NCBI GenBank assembly: GCA_035295845.1
Contig: DATGIF010000011.1
Coordinates: 1-64,000, forward strand
Direction: 5' to 3'
Length of the DNA stretch: 64,000 nucleotides
Source of the DNA: Palsa-892 sp035295845
GTDB lineage: Bacteria > Pseudomonadota > Alphaproteobacteria > Rhizobiales > Xanthobacteraceae
Shown here one piece after another: positions 32,255-40,246 of the stretch; position 1 is the stretch's first letter; each line of letters starts with the position of its first letter. Below the pieces are notes generated by a model. The model searched no databases and was not told where the DNA came from. It saw nothing but the letters and a program-made list of their open reading frames with translations. The translations under genes were made by a program, and so were the position numbers.

Positions 32255-33556
32255 ATGGACAAGATTCTGCGCAAGCCCGTCGAGCCCTCCGAAGACGATC
32301 TCGAGCCGAACTATCGTTGGGATCGCGCGCTGCCGGCCTGGGGCACCATGGGCGTCGACTTCGAGCTTCGCGTCGATTTCGACCGCCTCCGCCGCTATCG
32401 CATCGGCCGCGCCAAGCAGGCGCTGGAAAATTCCAAGCTCGGCGCGCTCCTCCTCTTCGACGTCAACAACATCCGCTACGTCACCGCCACCAAGATCGGC
32501 GAGTGGGAACGCGACAAGCTCTGCCGCTTCGCGCTTCTGCCCAAGGGCGGCGAGCCGATTCTCTGGGACTTCGGCTCGGCCGCGGTCCACCACCGCCTCT
32601 ATTCGCCGTGGCTCTTGAAGGAGCACTGCCGCGCCGGCGTCATTGGCATGCGCGGCACCATTCCGCCCGCCTTCGGCCTGATGCAGCACTACGCGGAAGA
32701 GATCGCCTCGCTCTTGCGCGAGGCGGGCGTCGCCAAGGAGCCGGTCGGCGCCGACATCATCGAGCCGCCGATGATGTTCGAGCTGGAAAAGGCCGGGTTG
32801 AAAATTCAGGACGGCCAGCAGACGATGCTGGAAGCGCGCGAGATCAAGAACGTCGACGAGATCGCGTTGCTCAACCGCGCCGCCGCCATGGTCGACGGCG
32901 TCTATCAGCAAATCTACGAGGAGCTGAAACCCGGCGTGCGCGAGGCCGACATCGTCGCCAACGCCAACCGATTCCTCTATGCCCACGGCTCCGACGACGT
33001 CGAGGCGATCAACGCCATCTCCGGCGAGCGCTGCAATCCGCATCCGCACAATTTCACCGATCGCATGATCCGCCCCGGCGACCAGGCCTTCTTCGACGTC
33101 CTGCAGAGCTACATGGGCTATCGCACCTGCTATTACCGCACGTTCAATGTCGGCCGCGCGACGCCCACGCAGCACGACGCCTACAAAAAAGCGCGCGAGT
33201 GGCTCGACAACGCCATTGCCCTGATCAAGCCCGGCGTTTCCACCGACAAGGTCGCGAGCGTCTGGCCGAAGGCGGAGGAATTCGGTTTCCCCGATGAGCT
33301 TTCGGCCTTCGGCCTGCAATTCGGCCATGGCCTCGGTTTGGCGCTGCACGAGCGGCCGATCATTTCGCGCGTGATCTCGCTCTCGCACCCGATGGAGATC
33401 AAGACCGGCATGGTGTTCGCGCTCGAGACCTATTGCCCGGCCAAGGACGGCTTCTCGGCTGCGCGCATCGAGGAAGAGGTCGTGGTCACCGACAAGGGCT
33501 GCCGCGTGATCTCGCTCTTCCCGGCGGAAGAACTGCCGATCGCGAACAGATATTGA
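32255..33556 (+). CDS. M24 (creatinase/prolidase-fold) protein with an altered metal site
   Basis: This 433-residue protein has the pita-bread fold of M24 peptidases with an N-terminal creatinase-like domain (ALENSKLGALLLFDVNNIRYVT). Four of five metal positions align by pattern: Asp281 (QAFFDVLQSYMGY), His358 (QFGHGLGLALHERP), Glu391 (FALETYCP) and Glu406 (ARIEEEVVV). The second Asp of the usual G-Y-x-[SG]-D-x-T-R-T-F is Cys292 (GYRTCYYRTF). A dinuclear aminopeptidase is therefore doubtful; a mononuclear enzyme, lyase or creatinase-like hydrolase is possible. It follows the REP element; a ribosome site AGGGAGGAAGG precedes the ATG. The DUF559 gene overlaps its stop as TGATG. Confidence 0.82.
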   Translation: MDKILRKPVEPSEDDLEPNYRWDRALPAWGTMGVDFELRVDFDRLRRYRIGRAKQALENSKLGALLLFDVNNIRYVTATKIGEWERDKLCRFALLPKGGEPILWDFGSAAVHHRLYSPWLLKEHCRAGVIGMRGTIPPAFGLMQHYAEEIASLLREAGVAKEPVGADIIEPPMMFELEKAGLKIQDGQQTMLEAREIKNVDEIALLNRAAAMVDGVYQQIYEELKPGVREADIVANANRFLYAHGSDDVEAINAISGERCNPHPHNFTDRMIRPGDQAFFDVLQSYMGYRTCYYRTFNVGRATPTQHDAYKKAREWLDNAIALIKPGVSTDKVASVWPKAEEFGFPDELSAFGLQFGHGLGLALHERPIISRVISLSHPMEIKTGMVFALETYCPAKDGFSAARIEEEVVVTDKGCRVISLFPAEELPIANRY

Positions 33557-33951
33557 TGCTCGGCAAGTTGAGGCCCGACAAGAACCGCAAACCGCGGCGC
33601 CCGTCGACGAAGGCCGAAGTCAAACTCTGGAGCCATCTTCGCTCCCGCGCGCTCGACGGCCGCAAGTTCATTCGAAGACATCCCATCGGACCCTATATCG
33701 TCGACTTCGCTTGCCGTGAGCAACGGCTGGTCATCGAAATTGATAGCGCATGGCAAAGGCCGGACGAGCCTGAACGGCCGCAGGATCAGCGGCTTCTGGA
33801 GCGCGGCTATCGCGTGCTGCGTTTTCGGGATCGCGAAATTCTGGAAAATATCGAGGGCGTGCTCGAAGCGGTCAGGTTTGCGCTCGCTGAAACGGCCCCT
33901 CATCCGGCGAAATACGCTCGCCGAACTCTCCCCGTTAACGGAGAGAGGTAA
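33556..33951 (+). CDS. DUF559 domain (Vsr-like PD-(D/E)xK nuclease fold) protein
   Basis: This 131-residue protein matches the DUF559 endonuclease-like family: RRPSTKAEVKLWSHLRSRALDGRKFIRRHPIGPYIVDFACREQRLVIEID. The nuclease-type acidic residues are Asp50 and Glu61-Ile-Asp63; the usual EIDG-x-x-H continues here as EIDSAWQ, lacking the His. DQRLLERGYRVLRFRDREILENIEGVLEAV is the closing conserved block. The last 20 or so residues (ETAPHPAKY, then RRTLPVNGER) are encoded by a repeat element rather than a conserved domain. The ATG overlaps the M24 stop (TGATG). DUF559 proteins are often next to repeats in Rhizobiales; function is unknown. Confidence 0.85.
   Translation: MLGKLRPDKNRKPRRPSTKAEVKLWSHLRSRALDGRKFIRRHPIGPYIVDFACREQRLVIEIDSAWQRPDEPERPQDQRLLERGYRVLRFRDREILENIEGVLEAVRFALAETAPHPAKYARRTLPVNGER
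33889..33951. repeat. REP-like palindrome embedded in the DUF559 coding end
   Basis: GGCGA/TCGCC (33906-33922) and CTCTCC-CCGTTAAC-GGAGAG (33926-33945) are inverted repeats in a 60-base stretch of the kind seen between genes elsewhere (CCCTCATCCGGCG...CTCTCCCC). It encodes the non-conserved C-terminus and stop codon of the DUF559 gene. Confidence 0.6.
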
Positions 33952-33959
33952 AGAGCGAA

Positions 33960-35498
33960 TCACTCCGCCGGCGTCTCGGCCTCCGCCGGCTTGAAAATGG
34001 CCGCCGCTTTGGGCCTGCGCAACCGCACGTAAATCTGGCCGACAATCAGCACCACGCAAAGCCCGAGGAACACGGCGCTGATCGGCCGCTCGACGAACGT
34101 AAAAATATCGCCGCGCGCCAGGAGCATGGCCCGGCGGAAATTTTCCTCGAAGCGCGGCCCGAGCACGAAGCCCAGGAGGACGGGCGCCGGATGAAAGCCG
34201 AGACGCAACAGTCCATAACCGAAGATGCCGATCGCAAGCGTCTCGCCCACCGCGAAGAGATCGTTCTGCGCGCTGTAGACCCCGATGCAGACGAAGAAGA
34301 GCGCGCTCGGATAGAGATAGCGGTACGGAATCGTGAGGAGCTTCACCCAGATCCCGATCATCGGCACGTTCAGCAGCACGAGCATGATGTTGCCGATCCA
34401 GAAGCTCGCGATCAGGCCCCAGAAAATATCCGGATGCTCGCGGATGAGCTGTGGGCCGGGAACGATGCCCTGGATGATGAGCGCGCCGAGAAGAAGCGCC
34501 ATCACCGAGTCGCCGGGAATGCCGAGGCTCATGGTCGGGATGAAATCGCCCTGCACCGAGGAGTGGGTCGAGGATTCGGGGCACGCCACGCCCTCGATCG
34601 CGCCGCGGCCAAAGCGCTCGGGCGTCCTCGAGATTTTCTTTTCGGTGGCGTAGGACACGAACGAAGCGATCGTCGGGCCGGTGCCGGGGATCAGCGCGCA
34701 GAGGCTGCCGATCAGCGTGCCGCGGATCATCGGGAACGCCGCCTGCTTCAGGTCGGCGGCGCTCGGCCGCAAATCGCGCAGCCGCACGTTGGCGTATTGC
34801 AGGTTCAGCTCGACCGTCTGATTGACGCTCTTCAGGAACTCGGCGATCCCGAAGAGGCCGAGCGCGAGCGCCACGATCTCGATGCCGTCGTAAAGCTCGG
34901 TCATGCCGAAGGTGAAACGCGGCACGCCCGTGTTGACGTCGGAGCCGACGATGCCGAGCAGAAGCCCGAATACGGTCATCGCGACGCCCTTCAACGGCGA
35001 GCCGCGCGCGAGCGTCGAGCCCGCGAGCAAGCCCAACAGCATCAGCGAACAGATTTCCCACGGCCCGAATTGCAGCGCCACCTGAACGAGCACGGGCGCG
35101 AGAAAGATCATCTCGGTGATGCCGAAAGACGCGCCGATGAAGGAGCCGAGCATGGTGATGCCGAGCGCCACGCCGCCGCGCCCCTGCTGCGTCATCGGGT
35201 AGCCGTCGAGACACGTCACCGCGTGCGGCGGATGGCACGGCAGGTTCAACAGGATCGAGCAGATGGCGCCGCCGTATTGCGCGCCGTAATAAACGCCCGC
35301 GAGCATCAGGATCGCGGGCACCGGCTTCATCGCGAAGGTGAGCGGCAACAGGATCGAAATCGTCGCGAGCACGCCCATGCCCGGCAGCACGCCGACCATG
35401 TTGCCGATCACGACGCCGACGAAACACCACATGATGTTGTGCGGCTGGAGCGCGATGTCGAAGCCGTACCACAGGCCGGCGAGCGCGGTTTCGATCAC
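33960..35498 (-). CDS. tctA: Tripartite tricarboxylate transporter permease, TctA family
   Basis: The 512-residue protein has about eleven to twelve membrane helices and the TctA signatures GVVIGNMVGVLPGMGVLATISILLPLTF, MLAGVYYGAQYGGAICSILLNLP, GSDVNTGVPRFTFGM, IPGTGPTIASFVSYATEKKIS, GVACPESSTHSSVQGDFIPTMSLGIPG and ALFFVCIGVYS. It transports a carboxylate across the inner membrane with a small TctB subunit and a periplasmic TctC protein. The start is a GTG at 35498 that overlaps the TctB stop as GTGA, which sets it against a longer frame. No tctC gene is adjacent. Confidence 0.93.
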   Translation of the reverse strand: MIETALAGLWYGFDIALQPHNIMWCFVGVVIGNMVGVLPGMGVLATISILLPLTFAMKPVPAILMLAGVYYGAQYGGAICSILLNLPCHPPHAVTCLDGYPMTQQGRGGVALGITMLGSFIGASFGITEMIFLAPVLVQVALQFGPWEICSLMLLGLLAGSTLARGSPLKGVAMTVFGLLLGIVGSDVNTGVPRFTFGMTELYDGIEIVALALGLFGIAEFLKSVNQTVELNLQYANVRLRDLRPSAADLKQAAFPMIRGTLIGSLCALIPGTGPTIASFVSYATEKKISRTPERFGRGAIEGVACPESSTHSSVQGDFIPTMSLGIPGDSVMALLLGALIIQGIVPGPQLIREHPDIFWGLIASFWIGNIMLVLLNVPMIGIWVKLLTIPYRYLYPSALFFVCIGVYSAQNDLFAVGETLAIGIFGYGLLRLGFHPAPVLLGFVLGPRFEENFRRAMLLARGDIFTFVERPISAVFLGLCVVLIVGQIYVRLRRPKAAAIFKPAEAETPAE

Positions 35499-35968
35499 AG
35501 CAACACCAGATTGAATAACTTCAGGATCGGAAACGGCACTTTCAGGACATACGCAAAGAGCAGCACGCCGAAGATCGTGATCGCGAGCGCAAGCAGCGCG
35601 GCACTTTTCCACGTGGCGGTGCGGTCGCCCATCGCCGAGACGAACACGCAGGCGAAGGTTGCGGGCGCGAGCCCGCCGTATTTTCCGAGGAGTATAAAGA
35701 GGGCCGGCCCCGCGATGATGCAGAGGTAGCCGCGCCAGTCGCGCCGCGCGGGCAGCGCTTCACTGTCTTCGGTGCCGCCGGTAATGCCGGTTCCCGCGAT
35801 CAGGATTCCGAGAAAGACAAGCAGGATGCCAAGCGCGACCGGCATGAAGCCCGGTCCCATCTGCCGCATGGTGCCGATGTTGTAGGTCTGGCCTTCGATC
35901 ACGGCCACGAGCCCGATCAGGACCATCAGGCCGCCGGCACGGAACTCGCGATTGGACGCGGGACCCAA
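35495..35968 (-). CDS. tctB: Tripartite tricarboxylate transporter small subunit, TctB family
   Basis: This 157-residue membrane protein has four helices (about residues 16-34, 50-70, 92-110, 125-145) and the TctB blocks YNIGTMRQMGPGFMPVALGILLVFLGILI and GKYGGLAPATFACVFVSAMGDR. The start is best set at a TTG at 35968, since a GGGGGGAG site lies 4-5 bases upstream and the size then fits the family; a frame from 36049 adds an unconserved leader. It partners with the TctA subunit downstream, with which it is translationally coupled. Confidence 0.88.
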   Translation of the reverse strand: MGPASNREFRAGGLMVLIGLVAVIEGQTYNIGTMRQMGPGFMPVALGILLVFLGILIAGTGITGGTEDSEALPARRDWRGYLCIIAGPALFILLGKYGGLAPATFACVFVSAMGDRTATWKSAALLALAITIFGVLLFAYVLKVPFPILKLFNLVLL

Positions 35969-36085
35969 TGCACTCCCCCCTACTCGCAGCCGCTTTTCTG
36001 GCGCGTAAAATTTTTTGCGCGAGATAGCAGGAACGCCGATGCAAGACAATATGTCGCACGCGACGGCAATGCCGGATGCAGCGAA

Positions 36086-36487
36086 TTAAGGCGCCGCCGC
36101 ATATTCCTGATCCGTAACGTATTCCATCCAGTCGACGTATTTGCCCTCTTGCGCTTCCTGCATCGCAATGTGGGTCATGCCGGTCGTGGGCGCGGCGCCA
36201 TGCCAATGCTTTTCGCCCGGCGCGATCCACACCACGTCGCCGGGGCGGATTTCACGCACCGGCCCGCCTTGCAGTTGCACGCGGCCGACGCCCGCGATCA
36301 CGTACAGCGTCTGGCCGAGCGGATGCGTGTGCCACGCCGTGCGCGCGCCGGGCTCGAAGGAGACGCGGTTCGCGACGAGCCGCGCCGGTGAAGGTGCCTG
36401 CACGATTGGATCCTGCCACACCGTGCCGGTGAAATACTCCTTCGGCGCGCGGCGTGTCGGCCGCGAGCCCGCGAGGTGGATATCCAT
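36086..36487 (-). CDS. Cupin-domain protein
   Basis: The 133-residue protein has a classical cupin: FEPGARTAWHTHPLGQTLYVIAGVGRVQ (motif 1 with His-x-His) and RPGDVVWIAPGEKHWHGAAPTTGMTHIAM (motif 2 with His). It begins EYFTGTVWQDP in the style of small carboxymuconolactone decarboxylase-associated and quercetin-dioxygenase-like cupins often annotated as (R)-mandelonitrile-lyase-like or unknown. The ATG at 36487 has GGAGG about 6 bases upstream. It lies 118 bases upstream of the TctB start on the same strand, so it may be transcribed with the transporter. Confidence 0.8.
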   Translation of the reverse strand: MDIHLAGSRPTRRAPKEYFTGTVWQDPIVQAPSPARLVANRVSFEPGARTAWHTHPLGQTLYVIAGVGRVQLQGGPVREIRPGDVVWIAPGEKHWHGAAPTTGMTHIAMQEAQEGKYVDWMEYVTDQEYAAAP

Positions 36488-36903
36488 GGCGTCCTCCGTT
36501 GGGTCGCCGACAGTGTAGCGGAGAATTCTTTCGCGTCTGCCCGGCTTTATGCCGCGCGATGACAATGGAATAACCCCGGCGATCATGGGATTGGCAACCG
36601 AGTCACGAATATTGAATGGGCGCGCCGCGGCAAGCGCTTGACATCGTCGGCACCAGTGACAAGCTGAGTTGTTGTCGTGTCCCCGGAACGCGGCACGGCA
36701 CGCAAGCGAAACGGAGGTTTGAATGACGCCACCGGATCAGCTTGCCGCGATGACCGCCTAGGCACCCGTTCGGGCCGAAGCGTAGCGGCGTTTCACGAAC
36801 GTCACGCCGGGAGCGGCTCTTGGGCCGCAGCAGTGAGGCAAGGCCCTACTCGCCCCTCCCGGCGCGCATTTCTGCGAGACTGAATCGGCTGAACGGGCTG
36901 GGT
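36488..36903. other. 416-base intergenic region without a recognisable gene
   Basis: The region holds the upstream side of the cupin gene (minus strand) and the end side of the hydroxyacid dehydrogenase (also minus). A perfect TTGACA hexamer at 36638-36643 has no acceptable -10 partner. Short frames (e.g. 36677-36883) have no coding character. No tRNA, terminator hairpin or repeat is convincing. Confidence 0.5.
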
Positions 36904-37863
36904 TCAAACCTCAAGGCCCGAAGGCACGTTCTTGTTCTCGCTCTTGAGCTTCATGCCGGAGGCGAGCGCAAGCGTTTCGAGAAGTGCGGCGAAATCGCCG
37001 GCGAGGTATTTCGCGGGATCCGGCTTCAGCGTCGCGGCACCGAAATGCGTTTGCAGTACCTCGCGCGTCGTTGCCGTCACCGGCATCGGCACGTCGAGTT
37101 CGCGCGAAAGCTCCAGGCCAAGATCGAGGTCCTTGCGCAAGAGTTCCGGCGTGAAGGTCGTGGTCCAGTCGAGGTTCACGAGCGCCGGCGATTTGTAGCG
37201 GGTGAAGATCGAGCCCATCACCGAATTGTTCATGAACGCGAGAAACGCGTGGCGCGGCACGCCGGCTTTTTCGGCGAGCAGCGTAATTTCGCAGAGATTC
37301 TCGATCACGACGCCAAGCATCACGTTGTGCGCGATCTTGCAGATGCGCGCGAGATCGCCCTCGCCGACATAGGAGACGCCGCGCGGCGCGAACGCCTCGA
37401 TGATCGGCTCGACCAGGCGCGCCGCCTTCTCGGGACCCGAAATCACCGAGGAGAGCTTGCCGGCTTTGACGCATTTGCCGTTGCCCGAAACAGGGGCGGC
37501 GATGAAATCGACGCCCTTCGCGGCGAGCTTCTTGCGGATCGCAACCGACTCCTCGACCGCGATCGTCGAGCAATCGACCATGATCGGCGGCAGCTTCCCG
37601 TTGCCCGCAATGAGTCCGTCCTTGCCGAAATAGATTTCCTCGAGATCCTTGCCGGTGGAAACGATGGAGAAGAGAACGTCGACGCCCGCGAGGTCCGCGA
37701 CCTTGTCGACGATCTTGCCGCCTTCCTTCGCAAGCGGCTCGGCCTTGGCGCGCGTGCGGTTCCAGATCGAAACGTCGTGGCCCGCGCGCAACAGGCGCTC
37801 GGCCATGGGAAAGCCCATGCGGCCCATGCCGATCCAGCCGATCTTCTGCGTGTTCTTCGCCAT
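36904..37863 (-). CDS. NAD(P)-dependent beta-hydroxyacid dehydrogenase (3-hydroxyisobutyrate dehydrogenase family)
   Basis: This 319-residue enzyme has the Rossmann motif IGWIGMGRMGFPMAERLLRAG, then WNRTRAKAEPLAKEGG, VDFIAAPVSGNGKCVKAGKLSSVISG (the substrate motif with N for one Gly), LARICKIAHNVMLGVVIENLCE (with the catalytic Lys), and RKDLDLGLELSRELDVPMPVT. It oxidises or reduces a beta-hydroxyacid or related compound with NAD(P). The ATG at 37863 has GGAG upstream. The gene is followed by a 416-base gap and preceded at 54 bases by the EamA exporter on the same strand, perhaps in one transcript. Confidence 0.87.
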   Translation of the reverse strand: MAKNTQKIGWIGMGRMGFPMAERLLRAGHDVSIWNRTRAKAEPLAKEGGKIVDKVADLAGVDVLFSIVSTGKDLEEIYFGKDGLIAGNGKLPPIMVDCSTIAVEESVAIRKKLAAKGVDFIAAPVSGNGKCVKAGKLSSVISGPEKAARLVEPIIEAFAPRGVSYVGEGDLARICKIAHNVMLGVVIENLCEITLLAEKAGVPRHAFLAFMNNSVMGSIFTRYKSPALVNLDWTTTFTPELLRKDLDLGLELSRELDVPMPVTATTREVLQTHFGAATLKPDPAKYLAGDFAALLETLALASGMKLKSENKNVPSGLEV

Positions 37864-37916
37864 ATCGAACTCCTCGGCCGCGCCGCGGCCCGGCAAAATT
37901 TCAGGATCGAGATACC

Positions 37917-38840
37917 TTACTTGCGCACGGCAAGCCAGACGCCGGTCAAAATCAGGGCAAAACCCACGGCGTGATAGGCCATCAGCCGCTCGCCGAGGAA
38001 CAGGCTCGCGAACACCGCGCTGTAAAGCGGAATGAGATGCAGAAAAGGCCCCGCGCGATTGGGGCCGATCAGCTCGATGCCGCGGGTATAGGCGGCGTAA
38101 GAAATCACGCTCGGAAAAATCGCGACATAAACAACGGAAAAGACGGTGAGCGCATTGAATTGAAAGTGATAGCCGGAAAGGTCTTCCCACACCGCGAAGG
38201 GCAGCGTGAAGACCGCCGAAATCAGCGCGAAGACGAAAATGAAGGACAGCCAGTGCAGCGGCGGCAGCTTGCGCATGTAGGAGGTGTAAACGCCGACCAG
38301 CGCCATGTTGGCGACGATGATGATATCGCCTTTGTTAAAGGTGAGATTGAAGAGCGTCTGCGGCTCCATCTTGGTGACGATCACGATCACGCCGCAGAAC
38401 GAAACCGCGATCCCCAAAATTTGCTGGAGCCTGAGATGATCGCGGAAGATCAGCGCGCCGCAGGCGAGGATCACGACCGGCGCGAACGAGTTCAGCACCG
38501 AGACGTTGAGCGCCGTGGTGTATTGCAGCCCGACATACTGCCCGACCGTGAAGATGGCGCCGCCGGTAATGCCGAGAAAAAGGAGCAGGCCCCGATGCGC
38601 GGCGAGGCGCGGCCAGTCGCGGAGAAGATGCGGCCGCGCGAACGGCCACAGCACGATCGCGGGCAACAGCCAGCGCAGCGCCGAAACGCCGAACGGCGGC
38701 ACGACGCCGGCGATCGCGCGGCCGACAATGTGATTGCCGGACCAGAAGAGCGAAGCGAGCGCGAGCAAAAGATAGGGATTGCCGGGAATTACGCCCGCGC
38801 GATCGTTTTCCTCGCCAACGCTCTTCTGTTCAACGCTCAT
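37917..38840 (-). CDS. DMT superfamily (EamA) transporter
   Basis: This 307-residue protein has ten membrane helices in two EamA repeats; the first contains PFGVSALRWLLPAIVLWP and TTALNVSVLNSFAPVVILACGALIF, the second GTYTSYMRKLPPLHW-like VGVYTSYMRKLPPLHWLSFIF and FLGERLMAYHAVGFALILTGVWLAV. The family exports amino acids, nucleosides and other metabolites. The ATG follows a loosely conserved purine stretch. It lies upstream of the hydroxyacid dehydrogenase and downstream of a small membrane gene on the same strand. Substrate not predictable. Confidence 0.87.
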   Translation of the reverse strand: MSVEQKSVGEENDRAGVIPGNPYLLLALASLFWSGNHIVGRAIAGVVPPFGVSALRWLLPAIVLWPFARPHLLRDWPRLAAHRGLLLFLGITGGAIFTVGQYVGLQYTTALNVSVLNSFAPVVILACGALIFRDHLRLQQILGIAVSFCGVIVIVTKMEPQTLFNLTFNKGDIIIVANMALVGVYTSYMRKLPPLHWLSFIFVFALISAVFTLPFAVWEDLSGYHFQFNALTVFSVVYVAIFPSVISYAAYTRGIELIGPNRAGPFLHLIPLYSAVFASLFLGERLMAYHAVGFALILTGVWLAVRK

Positions 38841-38850
38841 GTCTGAACCG

Positions 38851-39219
38851 TTACGATAATTCCAGCATCACGAGCGCGATGACGGCAGCGGCCGCGGAGA
38901 ACGTCAGCAACGCGGCACGCCCATTGACGAAGCGATCGGGCAAGGGCCTGAGCAGCAACGGCGCAAACAGAACCGGCGCGCCGCCGCCGATCACCGCTGC
39001 GTACCACGGAATCGTTTGCGAAGCGAAGAGAAGCCCCTCGAACAGCGCAAGCACCGTGATCGCGATCGAACCGAACAGGATCGCGGCGCCAACGCGCGCG
39101 CGGAATTCCGCCGCGCGATGCTCGCGCGGGAACTGGCCGCTCGCCGCGAGCCCATAAAGGCTCACCGCGGCGAGCAGGAGCATGAAGAGGAGGAGCGCGA
39201 GCCAGGCTTGCGGCGACAT
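38851..39219 (-). CDS. Small polytopic membrane protein, unknown function
   Basis: The 122-residue protein has four predicted helices: residues 4-24 (WLALLLFMLLLAAVSLYGLA), about 40-62 (GAAILFGSIAITVLALFEGL), about 66-84 and 98-118 (ALLTFSAAAAVIALVMLE). Loops are short and polar. I do not recognise a domain. I start at the ATG at 39219 (MSPQAWLAL); a longer frame to 39258 runs into the divergent promoter region. It lies 10 bases from the EamA gene, perhaps co-transcribed, and is divergent from the PanB-like gene. Confidence 0.55.
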   Translation of the reverse strand: MSPQAWLALLLFMLLLAAVSLYGLAASGQFPREHRAAEFRARVGAAILFGSIAITVLALFEGLLFASQTIPWYAAVIGGGAPVLFAPLLLRPLPDRFVNGRAALLTFSAAAAVIALVMLELS

Positions 39220-39221
39220 GC

Positions 39222-39249
39222 TTGACCGACCGGAATGAACCCGTAACAT
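39222..39249 (+). promoter_or_regulatory. Possible sigma-70-like promoter for the PanB-like gene
   Basis: TTGACC at 39222-39227 is followed after 16 bases by TAACAT at 39244-39249. Both are near consensus; spacing is slightly short. A GAGGGG ribosome site follows at about 39285. Confidence 0.3.
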
Positions 39250-39295
39250 ACGAGACATATATCAGCGGCCAGAGCAAGCGCCGCGAGGGGAAGCG

Positions 39296-40231
39296 ATGCC
39301 GAAAGCAGTCGAGGCGAAGGCGGGCCAGGCCGCCTCCGCGGCCGCCAAGAAAAGCGAAGCCGCGGGCGGCGAGAAGCGCGAAAAGCGCACCATCACCGAA
39401 ATCCGCGAGTCGAAAAAGACCGGCGAGAAGATGGTCTACATGTCGGTGCCCGACTACACCTCGGCGAAATGGGCCGAGATGGCGGGCGTCGATGTCGCCG
39501 TCGTCGGCGACAGCCTCGCCATGGTCGCGCACGGCCATCCGAGCACGATCCCCGCGACCATGGACATGATGATCATGCACGCGCAGGCGGTGCGCCGCGG
39601 CGCGCCCAACACCTTCGTGCTCGGCTGCATGCCCTATCAGAGCTACAACACCGTCGACCGCGCGCTCGTGAACGCCTCGCGCTTCATGCAGGAGGCGCTC
39701 TCCGACGCGGTGAAGCCGCAGGGCGGCAAGTCGCAGGCGCATATTCTGCGCGCGCTCGTCGACGCCGGCATTCCGACCGCCTCGCATATCGGGCTCACGC
39801 CGCACACCATCGCGATGTTCGGCGGCTTCAAGATCCAGGGCCGCACCGCGGAGGCGGCGATGAAGATCCTCGAGGACGCGCTCGCCATCGAAGACGCCGG
39901 CTGCTTCATGCTCGAATTCGAGGCGGTGCCGGCGAAGATCGCGAAGCTCATTTCCGAGCAGCTGACGATTCCGACGATCGGCATCGGCGCCGGCGTCGGC
40001 ACTGACGGGCAGATTCTCCTCTGCTACGATCTGTTGGGCGTCTTCACCGATTTCAAGCCGAAATTCACCAAGCGTTACACCAAGCTCACCGAGGTCGCCG
40101 TCGACGGCATCAAGCGCTACGTCAAAGAAGTGAAGGAAGGAAGCTTCCCCGACGACGACCATTCCTACGGCGTAAACGAGCCCGAATACGAGAAATTCGC
40201 CGCCCTGGTGCAAAAGCGCCGCCACGTCTGA
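39296..40231 (+). CDS. panB: 3-methyl-2-oxobutanoate hydroxymethyltransferase-like protein (PanB family)
   Basis: The 311-residue protein aligns with PanB: MVYMSVPDYTSAKWAEMAGVDVAVVGDSLAMVAHGH, the TMDMMIMHAQAVRRGAPN and MPYQSYNTVDRALVNASRFMQEA blocks, ASHIGLTPHTIAMFGGFKIQGR, and PTIGIGAGVGTDGQILLCYDLLGVF. PanB makes ketopantoate from ketoisovalerate and methylene-tetrahydrofolate. Two points are unusual: an Ala/Lys-rich N-terminal extension of about 30 residues, and FEAVP where the family usually has ECVP. It could therefore be a paralogue used in a catabolic pathway. A GntR gene follows 15 bases downstream and probably regulates it. Confidence 0.82.
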   Translation: MPKAVEAKAGQAASAAAKKSEAAGGEKREKRTITEIRESKKTGEKMVYMSVPDYTSAKWAEMAGVDVAVVGDSLAMVAHGHPSTIPATMDMMIMHAQAVRRGAPNTFVLGCMPYQSYNTVDRALVNASRFMQEALSDAVKPQGGKSQAHILRALVDAGIPTASHIGLTPHTIAMFGGFKIQGRTAEAAMKILEDALAIEDAGCFMLEFEAVPAKIAKLISEQLTIPTIGIGAGVGTDGQILLCYDLLGVFTDFKPKFTKRYTKLTEVAVDGIKRYVKEVKEGSFPDDDHSYGVNEPEYEKFAALVQKRRHV

Positions 40232-40246
40232 GCGCGGGGACGATCG

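Noticed and set aside
32255..33556. DMSP lyase DddP as identity of the M24-like protein
   Set aside because: DddP is also M24-like but keeps the Asp-x-Asp ligand set; here one Asp is Cys, and the overall pattern does not match DddP closely enough.
33430..35472. 680-codon open frame on the minus strand
   Set aside because: It overlaps the TctA gene in a different frame, has Arg-rich non-protein-like composition and no membrane pattern; shadow frame.
36638..36643. Perfect TTGACA hexamer
   Set aside because: No plausible -10 box occurs 15-19 bases downstream and no gene on that strand follows closely.
36677..36883. 68-codon frame in the intergenic gap
   Set aside because: No ribosome site, no domain pattern, and composition typical of GC-rich non-coding frames.
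36890..36912. GGTTCAAACC resembling a tRNA T-arm
   Set aside because: The flanking bases do not form a 5-base T-stem and no anticodon or acceptor stem fits; it is the end of the dehydrogenase gene.
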